Source: Diadophis punctatus similis (taxonomy: Eukaryota > Chordata > Lepidosauria > Squamata > Dipsadidae). Taken from it: 64,000 nucleotides of DNA. A program made the position numbers and the translations under genes. Under the pieces are notes generated by a model. The model was not told where the DNA came from. It made no database searches and was given only the letters and a program-made list of their open reading frames with translations. Shown here piece by piece: positions 49,401 through 64,000 of the stretch. The DNA lies in contig JALIGW010000021.1 of NCBI GenBank assembly GCA_023053685.1, positions 15,982,147-16,046,146 on the forward strand. The letters run 5' to 3'. Position 1 is the stretch's first letter, and each line of letters starts with the position of its first letter.

Positions 49401-52400
49401 TGCTGGCTGCACGGAGGCCCCGAGAGGCCTCCACGCGTCCCGTTTTTGGCCAGCAGAGTGCTTCTGGAGGAGCACTCCAGAAAACAGGAGCAGTAGCATT
49501 CTGCTGGCCAAAAATAGGACGTGCGGAGGCCCCGGGAGGCCTCTGCGTGTCCAGTTTTTGGCCTCCAAAAGCACTCTGCTGGCCAAAAACGTTGGCCTTT
49601 CCTTCCAGTTCCAGCCTGCGGGGCTCGTGAAGGTAAGGCCTGTGTTCGGCTGAAGGGTGGGGGACGGTGGGTGGGCGGGGCAGCCTCATCCCACGTGGAC
49701 CAGATTAATGGCTTTGGCGGGCCCTAGTTTTAGGACCTCTGATCTAGTTACTTGCCCTGGGGCCATCATAGAGGAACATATGAAGAATGGTTTCAGGAAA
49801 TGGGTATGGCCAGTCTAGAGAAAAGAAGGACTAGGGGTGACTTGATAGCAGTATTCCAGGATTTGAGGGGCTGCCACAAAGAGGAGGGGGGTCAACCTAT
49901 TCTCCAAAGCCCCAGAAGGCAAGACACGAAAAAATGGATAGAAACTAATCAAGGAAAGAAGCAACCTGGAATTGAGGAGAAACTTCCTAACAGTGAGGAC
50001 AATCAACCAGTGGAACAGCTTGCCTTCAGATGTTGTAGGTGCTTTATCACTGGAGGTTTTTAAGTAAGACTGGACACCCACCTGCCTGAAATAGTATAGG
50101 GTCTCCTGCTTGAGCAGGGGGTTGGAATAGAAGACCTCCAAGGTCCCTTCCAGTTCTATTCCGATTTGACGTTTTTTGTACTGTTGACTTTTTTTTGGCA
50201 GTTCCTTGATTGGGGTATTGTTTACTTGATTGTTGGTCTGATGTTAATCTTGAGTGTTAATCTATGTTCCTCTGGGTGCTGATTGCTGTTGTGGGGGGGG
50301 GGCAGTGTTGTGTGGGGTGGAGTGTTTTGTTCCCCGTTTAGCCGGTTGATTGTCTCTTGTGGTCTGGATGGGAGCCGTGGTGGCACAGTGGTTAGAGTGC
50401 AGTACTGCAGGCTACTTCTGCTGCCTGCCGACTGCCTGCAATATGGCAGTTCTCATCAGCTCCAAGGTTGACTTGCCCTTCCATCCCTCCATGGTCGGTA
50501 AAATGAGGACCCAGATTGTTGGGGGGCAATATGCTGATGTTGTAAACTGTTTAGAGAGGGCTGTAAAGCACTGTGAAGCGGTATATAAGGGCTATTGCCC
50601 AATATGTAGGTGTCGTTTATGTCTAAGTGTCTATTGATGGCTAATTTATCAGAGTGCCAGGCTTCCAGAAAATGTAGAAAAAGAATAGCAATATTTTTAA
50701 AGAAAACTCAAAATTCCTTACCTGCTCCATCTTCAAATAGTTGTGGGGTCAAAAGACAGTGAAAACTGGTTTTACAGGATTAAAACTATGTCCCTAGTGA
50801 ACATTGCAAAATCAGAACTGAACATAAACCACTTGGAAGACACAATCACACCTGGAAGTCAATAAGACCCTGAAAGGAAACAAATGGAAGGAAAATATCA
50901 TCAGGAGAACAAATTCAAAAAGGCATTTTGTCCTGGGCTGAGTTACCAGAATTATATGAATGTACTGAGTGGTTTTAAAGGTGAGTTGCCTGAGTGATAC
51001 TGTGGCCATGAATTAAGACAACGAGCGAGGTTCTCCTGCGCCAAACAAGGCTGCAACTCATGCACCAGTTGGAGGCAGGCCAGGGGCCACTAGGTACGGT
51101 TTCCACCTGCTGCTGCTGCAAAGGCAGGACAGGTGAGTCTAGAAGGACGCTCCCCAAAGAGCTTGTGAATCTCCTCTTTCAGGGTAATGCCTGCCAGCCA
51201 GAAATAATGTGGATGTGAGAACTATGATGGAGAAGCAGTCTCTCCATCTTGTCTAGGTTCAGTTTCGGTCTGTTTGGTCCCATCCAGACCCCGACAGCCT
51301 TCGAGGATGATGAAAGGACATCAGCGGCATCTCCCCAATTGTTTGGGGTAGCAACAGAGAATTGGGTATCACTCAAACAGTGGCATGTCCTCACCCAGCA
51401 GCTGGGCAAAGAGCAAACGAGAGAGGACAAACTTGCCTTTCCTGCAAAGCAAGGGAAGCCAAACTCTCGTCCCTCACAGCCGTGGACTGGACCCGTCCGT
51501 CCCACCGGAAGGAGCAGATCGACGGCAAAACTGCGCCTCCAATTCCAGCTGCACAAGCTCCTGCAATAAGACACCCTCAGCTCTGGGTGATTGGCTGGTT
51601 ACCAACACTGGCTTTTGTAACTGTTCTACAGGTATAACAGAATAACAGGGACCTTGGAGGTCTTCTAGTCCAACCCCTTGCTCAAGCAGGAGAAGGAATG
51701 ATGGAACGAATTAGGGGCTGGGCCAATTGGCATCCGCTCTTACTAACTTGGGAGACGTGCAGTACTCCATCCCATAGATTGCCTGTCGGCATTCAAGGCG
51801 GGGTAACTTTTTAGAGCTCAGGCTGTGTAGCATATCTTGAGGGCTGCTCTTAACTGGGCTGGAAGGTAACGGCCTGAAAGAGGGGGAGAGCGCCTGATTC
51901 CTGCCACTTCCGTTTCCTGCTCACATTGGCTGTCTCTCATTCTGCCTAAGGGAAATTCCCACTTCAGGGTCCCATCCCCAGAGAGTGGGGGAGCTGCCTG
52001 CGTACTTGCCTGGTCCCTACGTATAGCACTCCTGTCTATAGCACTCCTGTCGTCATTCCAGCCGCTCAACAAGTTTTTTTTTTTAATCGATGAAGTTTGA
52101 AGCCCATCAGCATCAGCTCTCCCATCTTTATCCAGGGCAGCAGTTTTTTCTGCCTGACTGCTGCCGAACCCCCTCCTCGGTCCTTCTTGCAGAAATACGG
52201 ATGTCCACGCAGTAGCCTCCCTCCTGAAGAGATACCTCCGAGAGCTTCCCGAGCCCGTCATTCCTTTTACGAATTACCAAGACTTTCTCTCCTGCAGCCA
52301 GTTGCTTTCCAAGGACAAAGGCGAGGTAAGTGGATTCACCGCAAGTCATTATCCAAGGGAAAAGCAGCAACGGGGGTCTGGGGGTGGTGGGAGGGAGGCA

Positions 52401-55400
52401 GGCTGTACGTTGCACCTCATTCCTGCTGCCTTCAGGTGAGGAGGAGGAGGAGGAGGAAGATGCTTAGGCGGCAGCAGCAGCAGCAGAACGGTCTTAAGAT
52501 GGGAGGGGGGGATGGCTAAAAGTGTGCAAACTCTGAACCCCTTTGGCCCCTCCAGTGTATACTGGATAAAAGGAGCCGAATCATGTTCAGGCATTAATCT
52601 TGCATTTGAGATTGGGTGTCAGAGCAAGGAATTTTCCAGTTCGTATCAGGAAAGGGTACAAGTTCTTGGATGAAAGAGTATAGGAAATCCCAGGGCCATA
52701 GCTACTCTGGAAAATAATCTTTAAGAAATCCTAAAATAAGACAGTGGCAAACCATTTCTGTAGTGTTGACAAAAAAAGGGGGGAAATAACAAAAATAACA
52801 AAAACTAGGACTCAAATTCAGCCTAAAGGTTTCTCCAGCTTTACTAGTCTAAACTGGCAATTATAAATACCTATTAATTTATAAGCTTTTGAAATGTGAT
52901 TTTTTAAAAGTTTCATAAAAATGAGCTCCATGTTGACAATGAATTGAGCCCACCCATATCCTGCTTTTTTGGTGTGAAAAATTCACAAAGCAAAAGCTTT
53001 CCTCCTCATTTTAGCCTTTCCCTTCTTTATACTGCAGACTTTGGGGCTGGTGTTCCTAAAAAGGTCTCAATGGGTTGGAAAAGGGGAAGCTCGCAGCCTT
53101 TAGGACCCGGGAGTTGGTCCTGGATTCAGGCTGCAGCAGTATCAGATAAATCTTGCTTAGCTGTTGCGTGAAAAACGGCACCTGCTGTTCTTATTTGTGT
53201 GATCCCTCAGGGAACTCGGGAACTGACAAAACAGGTGCGCTGCCTTCCTCAGGCCAACTACAACCTCCTCAAGTTCATCTGCAGGTAAGTCCAGTCCATG
53301 GGCAGGGAAGGGGATCTCGGCTGCAGGTGAAGGAAAAGCCCTCTGCTGCTCTTTTGTTCAGAATTGTTGGGTGGTGGGGCAGCTGCCAAGAGGACCATGT
53401 GGGGTTTGGATCTCTGCCAGAAAAGACGTTGGGGCTCTTTAGGGATTTCGGGACAAATAAAAGGCACCTTCAGCACAAGGTTATCGGCTTCATGTTTATG
53501 ATCTGAAAACAGGTTTCTTGACCTCTGTATTTATTCCTCTCAGTCTCCCTTTGGGAAGACAAGCGTGGAGCTCTCTCCATAACAGATCTGGTCAGGAATG
53601 ATACAAAGCTCATGATTTAACAAAGATTCTATGGAAAAAGTCCAGTATTATCAATAAAGTTTTGAAATTGATCAGAAAAGATTCCTTTTTTTATTTTGAC
53701 TGGGGATAAAGCTAATTGACCCAACACAGAATGAATATTTAATTCTAATTGTTGAGGTATGGGTTCAAACAGGGAAATGGAACCATATCAAATCGTAGGT
53801 TCTACCTAGTGTTAAGTGTTGAGAGCCAGTTTGGTGCAGTGGTGAAGGTATTGGGAGTTCTAGCCCCACTTTATGCATAAGGCCAGCTGGGCGGCCTTGG
53901 GCCTTTCCCTCTCTCTCAGCCCCAGAGGAGGAGGAGGAGGAGGAGGAGGAGGAGGCGATGGCAAAGCACTTCTGGAAAGGGTGCCAAGAAAGTTGCATGG
54001 ACTTGTCCAGGCAGTAATCAGAAGTCATGAGTGACTCAGAGGCAGAAAACAGAAGTGTTAACTGTATGTTTTCTGGAGCTGCATAGGATTGTGAGTAACA
54101 CCACATACAAGCAGGGCCACCAGTTGTGGTCGGAAGAGAGATTTTAACCCAGAGGACTGGCTCCCAATCTGGATCAGGGCTCATCTGTGCAAATCGGGGA
54201 ACTTTAAACCTTTCCCTGCCCGGTTTGCAGCATTTCCAAATCCCACCCTGATTAGCTCCCTCCCCAAAAAGGCACCTCCAGAGGCTGAAACGAGCCCATT
54301 GTCCAAACTAGGCATCCGTGTGGATATCTTGGCCATGTGAGGTGCAATAGTTAAGATTGGAAATCTTGGTCTTTGCCACTGAGAATTGCTGGTGATTATA
54401 AAGTTTTCATTGATTTTTTTTGGGGGGTGTGTGTGTGTGTGTGGCTTTCAAGGTTTCTCGATGAAGTTCAGTCTTACGCCAGCCATAACAAGATGAGCAT
54501 CCAGAACCTTGCCACGGTGTTTGGACCAAACATTCTTCGGCCTGAGATGGAAGACCCTGTGACTCAGATGGAAGGTAGGCAGCCTGTGTCCCCCACCACC
54601 ACCACCACCACCACCACGAAGGGCAGCAGTCCAGCCACAGCTGCAAATGGACACCACCGGGTGGCAGCACCAGGGCCTGCAAATTCAGTTGCCCGTACTT
54701 GAGAAGAATTGGACATGGAATTATCAGAAGTTTACAAAGGGACAGAAAGCAAAAACCCCAAAAAATTTGTCTTCGGCTGTTGAGTGGATGATTTGACTCA
54801 ATAAAAATTGCTTTTGAGGGGCGCAAAGACTAAGGCTGCGTGGACGGACTCTAATCCAAATCTTCAGTTTAGATTTTCAGTTTGATCTGATATGAAAAGT
54901 TGAATTCATTCAGGAAAAATACTATTTTGCAAATAATGTGACCCGATTTTTTGGGGGGGGGGGTATCTTTGAGTGTATTGGGAGGCATTCATTCTGTTTT
55001 CTAATTTAAATCAAGTTCTCACATAGTCCTAGAAGAAAATGTATATATGATTCTCTCTTACAATACCAAACTATACATTCACAATTAATTCTTATCCATA
55101 GGAATATATGCAGTTACGAATTTGAAACTCTTTATGGTGTCCTGGCACTGTTTGTTGTGTTTATTCAGTATCCCACCTTGGGAAGCCGCCTGTGTTTTTT
55201 CTCTGTGATATCCCTTTCAGGTCCTTCCAAAGAAAGCTGCCCTATTCCCTGCTCAGTCTTTTCTTCTCAAGTTGAAACAAACCGCCTCTTCGTTTTCTCC
55301 TTGTAAATCTGAGTTTCTGCTTCCTTGATCACCTTCACTACCATTCTCTGAACTTCCGTTTCTCTTTGGCCGAATCCCTCTTGAATTGTGGTGTCTGGAG

Positions 55401-57217
55401 CTGAATTCACTACCTCAAGATACTCACCCATGGAAAAGGGAAAGGTGTCTGATCTCCCACTCCATTTTGTGTCATCTACAAATCAGATTAGCATTCCCTC
55501 AGCTCTTTCTCATCTGAATCATTATTGAAAATGATGCGTTCAGATCCAGGACCAATCCCCGCCACACCCCGCCACTGAATATCTGTTTAATTGTGCGGCC
55601 ATCCAGACCACATTTAACTCACTGGTTCATCAGAAGGGCATGGAATGCTTGATTCTCAGGGAAATAGGAATCCCTTGATATTTAATGCCTTCATGTTGAG
55701 TAAATGTCTCTCTCTGCAAAATAAATTGCCCTAACATGACTGTCTGAATATTCATCTCACAGGTACTTCGCTGGTTCAGGGCTTAATGGCTATTTTGATA
55801 AGTGAGCATGGGAAGATATTTGATCCCTCTCTGATTCAGGATTCGGTTCAACCAGAAGCTGATCTCCAGTGTCCACCTACTTGGGTAGACTGGAACTTGC
55901 AGAGTGGCCAGACAGAAAACAGCCTTTGCAGCCATGTTGGCTCGCTTCCACCTCTCAGGACTTCTGCAGCTAAGTCTCGCATGCAAGACGGCAGCCAGAA
56001 AGGAAACGGCAACCAGCCGGCCAGCAGTCCCAACCCCAGGAAGCAAGCCTTGTCCCCTTGGAAAGGCTCCCCTCTGCGGCAGCTGGGAGCTGGGTCATTC
56101 TACCACCCACTGAGGAGCTCCTTCGTGGAAAGCTGCTGCTTATCCTTCCATGAGAACTGGCTGGTGGGTGGACGGTCGGCTGTTCAAGGCCACCTTGGAG
56201 GACAAGGCAAAGATTCCGATTCATGCCAAAGGCTCTCCACCTATGACAATGTCCCCATCCTTCATCTCCCCGAGGATGCATGTAGCAACGCCAGCCCCAG
56301 CTGCTCCATTTCCTCCAGTGGTCTGTCTCTCGCTGTGGATTCTGTCACCACCTGTGCCACGTGCAAGACAAGAGCATGCCTGGCCTTGAACCGTCTTCCG
56401 AAGGAACAACCTCCGGGCAGCCCCTTGCCACATGGTGAGGTCTCTCTGGAGAGCAGCGGTGGGGAGCCAGAAGCACGCTGTGGCAGAAGCAGCGACAAAC
56501 GCAATCTGTCCGTCGCTGCTAGAGATGCCGATCACTGCTCAGAAACCCTGCAAGATCTCATCACAGAACTGAAGGCGGAGCTACAAAAACAAAGGTCTGA
56601 ATACGAGACCGCTTTTAAGAGGTATGCAAGACCAAAAGGCAAGGGAAGAGAGGCAGGGAACCAAGGCAGTTGGTTATGCAGCAGCCGAGAATAAAAGGCA
56701 AAATTGCTTGCTCTGTATCTCTCTGTAGCTGCCTGGGCGGTGATGCTAGGAACCGTGGTACACAATGCACATATTCCTAGAGAGGCCCTTTGCCCTTCTC
56801 CATAAAACCTTACTGCTCACCTTCCTTTATCTTGTGATCCTGACCTGAATTGTGCGGGACCAAGACATCAACTTTTACAAACATCCTCTGGGATGTGTAT
56901 TTTTTTTTGGGGGGGGGGATAATCTTGATAAAGTATGACCATCATTAGGAGGGTCCCTCACAGCAATCTGCCAATCTTCCAAACCCAGCAGAGTTATGAG
57001 CAGAGGGGGCCTCCCAGGTCAGGGCAGGAAGTGGTCAAGGGCTGCGAGATGCCAAGCAAAGTGGCGGAGGGGGGTGGGTAAAGGAAATGAATGATGGCCA
57101 AAAAACATCTTAACATCTCTTCAAACCAAAGTTGGCTGTTAACTACGGAGACCTGACTTTCGCAGGCATCCTGGTGACACAGCTATTCAAAATGCATCTG
57201 CTGCGTAATGATCTCCT

Positions 57218-57255
<38 letters not shown>

Positions 57256-57485
57256 CTTTAAGAATGGAACAAGCAAGCACAGAACTGAGGAAGCTGGTGA
57301 CAAGACTAGAAGAAGAGCTAATCCAAGAGAAGAAGAAGCAGGCCATGCTGGAAACCAAGTTGAGGAACTCTGAGCGGGCAAGGAAAGACGCGGAGAAGAG
57401 AAACCGCTTCCTGCAAGAAGAGACGGAGCATTTTTTAACAATGCTGGGGAGTATCACTGCAGGGAGTCAGTGGGGTAAAGGCTGA
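46335..57485 (+). CDS. ARHGAP22: ARHGAP22, RhoGAP protein without PH domain (short-start form)
   Basis: ARHGAP22 is a Rac-directed GTPase-[17 protein letters not shown] of the FilGAP (ARHGAP24/25) group, acting at the membrane and cytoskeleton. Seven exons (46335-46410, 47956-48163, 52193-52325, 53211-53284, 54453-54574, 55763-56621, 57263-57485) join in phase to 564 residues. The RhoGAP domain spans about residues 46-235, with arginine finger GLFRLPG (Arg70), [12 protein letters not shown] and ATVFGPN. A Ser-rich linker carries [10 protein letters not shown]. The C-terminal coiled coil starts about residue 465 and contains [17 protein letters not shown] and then [21 protein letters not shown]22 rather than ARHGAP24 is supported by this coiled coil and by the neighbours. 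The full-length family protein has an N-terminal PH domain; here the first exon is a short Cys-rich leader inside a CpG island and no PH exon was found upstream. Confidence 0.92.
47956..48163 (+). CDS. ARHGAP22: ARHGAP22 exon 2, RhoGAP arginine finger
   Basis: A 208-base exon, acceptor TTTGGCAG and donor GACAG|GTAACA. It encodes [37 protein letters not shown] and [17 protein letters not shown]. Arg70 in GLFRLPG is the catalytic arginine finger. Confidence 0.95.
48647..49741. mobile_element. hAT-type DNA transposon, 1.1 kb, internally rearranged
   Basis: Begins CAGGGGTCCTCAAACTTTTT and ends GGCCCTAGTTTTAGGACCTCTG, matching inverted termini of hAT type. Flanks TTCTGGTG and ATCTAGTT match at 5 of 8. 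The interior is GC-rich, with an inverted repeat TTTTTGGCCAGCAGAGTGCT / GCATTCTGCTGGCCAAAAA at 49443-49512 and a (TTCC)n run at 49019-49043. No transposase frame. Confidence 0.75.
49760..50165 (+). mobile_element. CR1 LINE 3' fragment
   Basis: Encodes [20 protein letters not shown] and [10 protein letters not shown], then frameshifts through [18 protein letters not shown] and ends with the CR1 tail GCTTGAGCAGGGGGTTGGAA. In ARHGAP22 intron 2. Confidence 0.88.
50371..50605 (+). mobile_element. Sauria-type tRNA-derived SINE
   Basis: Plus strand: GGAGCCGTGGTGGCACAGTG, ACCCAGATTGTTGGGGGGCA, TTTAGAGAGGGCTGTAAAGC and GAAGCGGTATATAAGGGCTA. In ARHGAP22 intron 2, sense orientation. Confidence 0.88.
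51000..51590 (-). mobile_element. Old L2-like LINE fragment
   Basis: The minus strand encodes [20 protein letters not shown] with LLLHHSS after it, and then [20 protein letters not shown]. These parallel IWMGRNRLRINPDKTEW and LGVLLDPQLKL of the intact copy at 38900-41878. Frameshifted and diverged. Confidence 0.7.
51630..51692 (-). mobile_element. CR1 LINE extreme 3' end
   Basis: GGACCTTGGAGGTCTTCTAG and CCAACCCCTTGCTCAAGCAG are the CR1 3' end read on the minus strand; nothing upstream of it is retained. Confidence 0.85.
52193..52325 (+). CDS. ARHGAP22: ARHGAP22 exon 3, RhoGAP
   Basis: A 133-base exon, acceptor CTTCTTGCAG and donor GCGAG|GTAAGT. It encodes [20 protein letters not shown] and [17 protein letters not shown]. 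The conserved LLK-LRELPEP block is intact. Confidence 0.95.
53211..53284 (+). CDS. ARHGAP22: ARHGAP22 exon 4, RhoGAP
   Basis: A 74-base exon, acceptor ATCCCTCAG and donor GCAG|GTAAGT, encoding GTRELTKQV and [13 protein letters not shown]. Phase 0 in, phase 2 out. Confidence 0.93.
53820..54040 (+). mobile_element. tRNA-derived SINE with (AGG)n expansion
   Basis: GAGAGCCAGTTTGGTGCAGT, GCCAGCTGGGCGGCCTTGGG, then (GGA)n at 53930-53955, AAGCACTTCTGGAAAGGGTG, TGTCCAGGCAGTAATCAGAA. The repeat expanded where related copies have GGAGGCAGTGGCAAACC. ARHGAP22 intron 4. Confidence 0.8.
54453..54574 (+). CDS. ARHGAP22: ARHGAP22 exon 5, RhoGAP end
   Basis: A 122-base exon, acceptor CTTTCAAG and donor GGAAG|GTAGGC. 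It encodes [20 protein letters not shown] and [17 protein letters not shown]; the conserved Asn in FGPN is present. A (GT)n run directly precedes the acceptor. Confidence 0.94.
54593..54618. repeat. (ACC)n microsatellite
   Basis: Eight ACC units 18 bases after the exon 5 donor of ARHGAP22. Confidence 0.95.
54620..55762. other. ARHGAP22 intron 5 stretch without recognised feature
   Basis: AT-rich intron with G homopolymer near 54955 and a CR1-like CCTTTCAGGTCCTTCCAAAG region near 55220 that is too diverged to call. Confidence 0.4.
55763..56621 (+). CDS. ARHGAP22: ARHGAP22 exon 6, linker region
   Basis: An 859-base exon, acceptor CATCTCACAG and donor AAGAG|GTATGC. It begins [20 protein letters not shown], continues through a long Ser/Pro/Gly-rich disordered linker with [16 protein letters not shown], and ends in coiled coil [20 protein letters not shown]. 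The large linker exon is typical of ARHGAP22/24/25. Confidence 0.93.
57219..57252. repeat. (CT)n microsatellite next to a splice acceptor
   Basis: About 17 CT units end 8 bases before the CCTTTAAG acceptor and form most of the pyrimidine tract of the last ARHGAP22 intron. Confidence 0.95.
57263..57485 (+). CDS. ARHGAP22: ARHGAP22 terminal exon, coiled coil and stop
   Basis: The acceptor CCTTTAAG is preceded by a (CT)n microsatellite that serves as its pyrimidine tract. The exon encodes 73 residues of coiled coil ([32 protein letters not shown], then [17 protein letters not shown]) and ends at a TGA at 57483-57485. Confidence 0.94.
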
Positions 57486-59844
57486 AGATGGGCGGGTGCC
57501 CTCCACACTCGACTTGCCAGCCAAGCAGTTGTGCCCTACCCTCTACCACTCTCTCTGATGCACATATAAATGTGTGAACCTACTTCGCCGCCATACTCGC
57601 GTACTGACATCAACCGTTGTTGGCCTAAATGGAAAATCACCGATTGGTGAGGCAGAGGCGAAAGGATTTCACTTCATCCAGCATAAGAGTGGTATACATA
57701 GTGGCGGCAAAGAGAGGTGATGGCTCTGGATCACCCTTCTCCAGCATGGAAGAGTAATACTTGCCTGGTCTGCAAAATTAAAATTACTTTTCACTTGCCC
57801 TTTAATGCTCTCCTTTTTATAGAAAGATTTGCTAGAACTATTAGTATTGTACCACCAACTGTACCACCAACAGGATGGTTCTCACTCACAGGCTTTTGCC
57901 TGGACTGTAAATCAGGCTTATTTATTCTCTGAGGGAATTCTGCTTCTTTTTCCCCCAATGGCCAATTCAGATCGGTTGTATCCCTGACCCAAAATGGAGG
58001 AGGCAGCATGACACAATAGGCGCAATAAATTAGGCATGTGAATTAATCAATTTATGCTCTGGGTATCTGATCCTTGTATGCAATTGTCCGTGCTGACAAA
58101 TTTTATAGGATTTGGAAATAATTGCCTGATCAGAAACTGGTGCTATGTTGCAAAATAACTTCGGGTGCTATACCTCAATATCCAGAATTCTCCATTTTTC
58201 TCTTATTTCTCTCTTACTGAGTTCCCCCCCCCCCTCCCTATATAATGGGAGACTCCACCATTCCACGATAATGGAAGGGAGGCGGCTGAAGCCAGGAAAA
58301 AATGTTTTCACCGGAAGGCCCAAACAAAGGATACAGCCTCACTTATGCTGCGCCCCCAAAGCAACAGCTTTCCAGAAAACATTAAAATCTGAATTATTCC
58401 CACTGCCCTTGGAGGCCAAATGTAGTTTTGCTTCTCTTGTCACTGAGATCTGTGGATGTGGAGCAACTGCCACTGGGCTGAGGAACAGAGATTGTTTTAG
58501 GTCTGCGAGGGATCGGTCTGCCATCCTGCGCTGTGTGTCTGTTTTAATGTTATTGTTTGTCATGGTTCTTTCAGGGTCAAATTTGCCGAGTATGTTTTGC
58601 TGTTTGTAGAATTATGCAAACCATGGACGTTTAGGTTACTGTAACCTGCCAAGAGTCAGGCAAAACTGGCAGCATACAAATTTAATAAATAAAAACAAAC
58701 AGAAATGACTTCTATCTATACAATGCAGATAGTACAAGCTTAATTCTTAAAACTCTGCATTTTTAAATTCACAATTTTAAATTCACAATGAACTCAGAAT
58801 TTGAATCAGAGGAATAAAATGAAATACATATTCAAAGATATGTATTGAAACTCATTTCAGCAGAAAGCAGAACCATTTTTAATTATATTCAGCATTTCTA
58901 CACTTTTTTTTTCTTGGAAGGAAATTAACCAAAACATGATCTTAGTGCAGTCCTCGTGTCTTTTGTGATTTCTGTTGGGTTGTTCCAATACCCAACATCA
59001 CAAAGTTTTGCACAGGCTGACCCCACCACCACCACCGGAGCGTACACAGTACACTTATATAATACTTTTACCACAGATCCAGAAGTATCAGCTACAGGTC
59101 GAGAGGAAAACCATCAAAGGGGGGTGGGTGGGGGAGAAACATTTTTGTTTCTAGAAGTGCTACTAATCTGAATGCAACAAATGAGTGGAGAAGCGAACAC
59201 ACTCCAGGTGTAAACGGGGGATTATCTTAAAGGCCTTGTGCAAGGGAGGTGAGCCAGGCAGGTGGCAACATTCAGCCCGCCTCACCCCTGGGACTGCTGG
59301 CGTGCCCACTCCTCCCCCCGCCCCCCCCGTATCCTCCCTTTGGGCAAATGAATGCACAGCCTCCGTTGGAGACAGCTGGCTTAGACAGCGTTCCCTGGAT
59401 AAACACTACAGAAGCATTTTTGTTCAAATAAGACCTTATCCAGGCATTATTCTATAGCCTATAATCCCACAAGTAACAGCAATTGGAAATAAGAGATTGA
59501 AAAATGGCTCTGCTGATACAGATTCTCTAAAAAACAAATCTGAAAGACCTTGAAAGAAGCTGTGATACAGCAAACTGAATAGCAATATTACATTTAATAA
59601 ACCTATCTTATAAATGCATCCTGAAAAAATAAAGTCAAAAATCACAGTAGTAAAGCATGCAATTTTAAAACAATAAAAATTAAGTTCTATACTGTACAAT
59701 TAATTACAGAATAGCATCGTGATTTACTATTTTACTTTAAAATTAGCACTCTGAAAATTAATCCCACAATTACTTTTAAAAACACCCCAAAATAATACCA
59801 CTGATTTTTGTTGCTAGCAATCTCTCTCCTACATCCATTCGTCG
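57486..59844. other. Convergent ARHGAP22-MAPK8 3' region
   Basis: Both 3' untranslated regions should lie here. A plus-strand AATAAA occurs at about 58025 and again near 58685, the latter inside a LINE-like tail; I cannot assign the true polyadenylation sites. No coding sequence recognised. Confidence 0.4.
58560..58700 (+). mobile_element. Degenerate LINE/SINE 3' tail
   Basis: GGTTACTGTAACCTGCCAAGAGTC, then GCAGCATACAAATTTAATAAATAAAA, has the layout of an L2-related 3' end (stem words plus AT-rich tail) but is much diverged. Confidence 0.4.
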
Positions 59845-63806
<3,962 letters not shown>

Positions 63807-63919
63807 TTAAACATTTTGGAAAGTGATATATAGAATAGGAAAAAAACCAAACCGATTACACCGGCCAGTAGGAGCTGCAGTCCAATTTCTTAGGAGTGGC
63901 TGATTTAAGGCTGATTTAA

Positions 63920-64000
63920 GAGATTAACAGATTAACAGAGTTGGAAGAGACCTTGTAGGTCATCTAGTCCAACCCCCTGCTCAAGCAGGAGACCCTACAC
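63920..64000 (-). mobile_element. CR1 LINE 3' end, cut by the window edge
   Basis: AGAGTTGGAAGAGACCTTGT and CCAACCCCCTGCTCAAGCAG are the CR1 3' end on the minus strand; the rest lies past the right edge. Confidence 0.88.

Noticed and set aside
49208..49689. Overlapping frames of 140 and 157 codons
   Set aside because: They lie in the GC-rich inverted blocks of the hAT element at 48647-49741 and show no domain.

Overview
The window is vertebrate nuclear DNA, most likely from a squamate reptile and probably a snake. The evidence is the spliced vertebrate genes, CR1 and L2-type LINEs, tRNA-derived SINEs whose tail reads like a Bov-B LINE (Sauria-type), many hAT-type elements with 8-bp target duplications, and abundant microsatellites. 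No bacterial, phage, CRISPR or operon-like content was seen.

Three conserved genes make up the coding content. (1) WDFY4 on the minus strand: 22 exons or candidate exons from a likely start codon at 35545 down to 1535. They encode about 1,350 residues, the N-terminal helical region and the concanavalin/LamG-like module; the BEACH, WD40 and FYVE parts must lie beyond the left edge. (2) ARHGAP22 on the plus strand: seven exons from 46335 to the stop at 57485, 564 residues, with a complete RhoGAP domain and C-terminal coiled coil. It starts from a CpG-island first exon that lacks the usual PH domain. (3) The 3' end of MAPK8 (JNK1) on the minus strand, 63775 to 59845, four exons, continuing past the right edge. 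Gene order and relative orientation match the human 10q11 block MAPK8-ARHGAP22-WDFY4. The MAPK8 tail and ARHGAP22 coiled coil separate this block from its paralogue WDFY3-ARHGAP24-MAPK10.

Layout: 1-35.5 kb is WDFY4, with introns full of a Ty3/gypsy scrap, CR1 and L2 pieces, hAT elements, palindromic MITEs and two probable solo LTRs. 35.5-46.3 kb is the divergent WDFY4/ARHGAP22 intergenic region; it holds an L2-type LINE whose endonuclease plus reverse transcriptase frame is open for 992 codons. 46.3-57.5 kb is ARHGAP22. 57.5-59.8 kb is the convergent gap. 59.8-64 kb is MAPK8, with a 1.4-kb terminal-inverted-repeat element in one intron that carries a long GC-rich inverted repeat and about 520 bp of microsatellite.

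Exon boundaries were read by eye from splice signals and checked by reading-frame phase. All joins agree in phase except one around 10.6-11.0 kb. I found no convincing new multi-gene system. The notable points are the nested transposons with readable target-site duplications, the intact LINE, a GC-AG intron, a 5-nt tandem acceptor in MAPK8, the PH-less ARHGAP22 start, and microsatellites that sit against splice acceptors.
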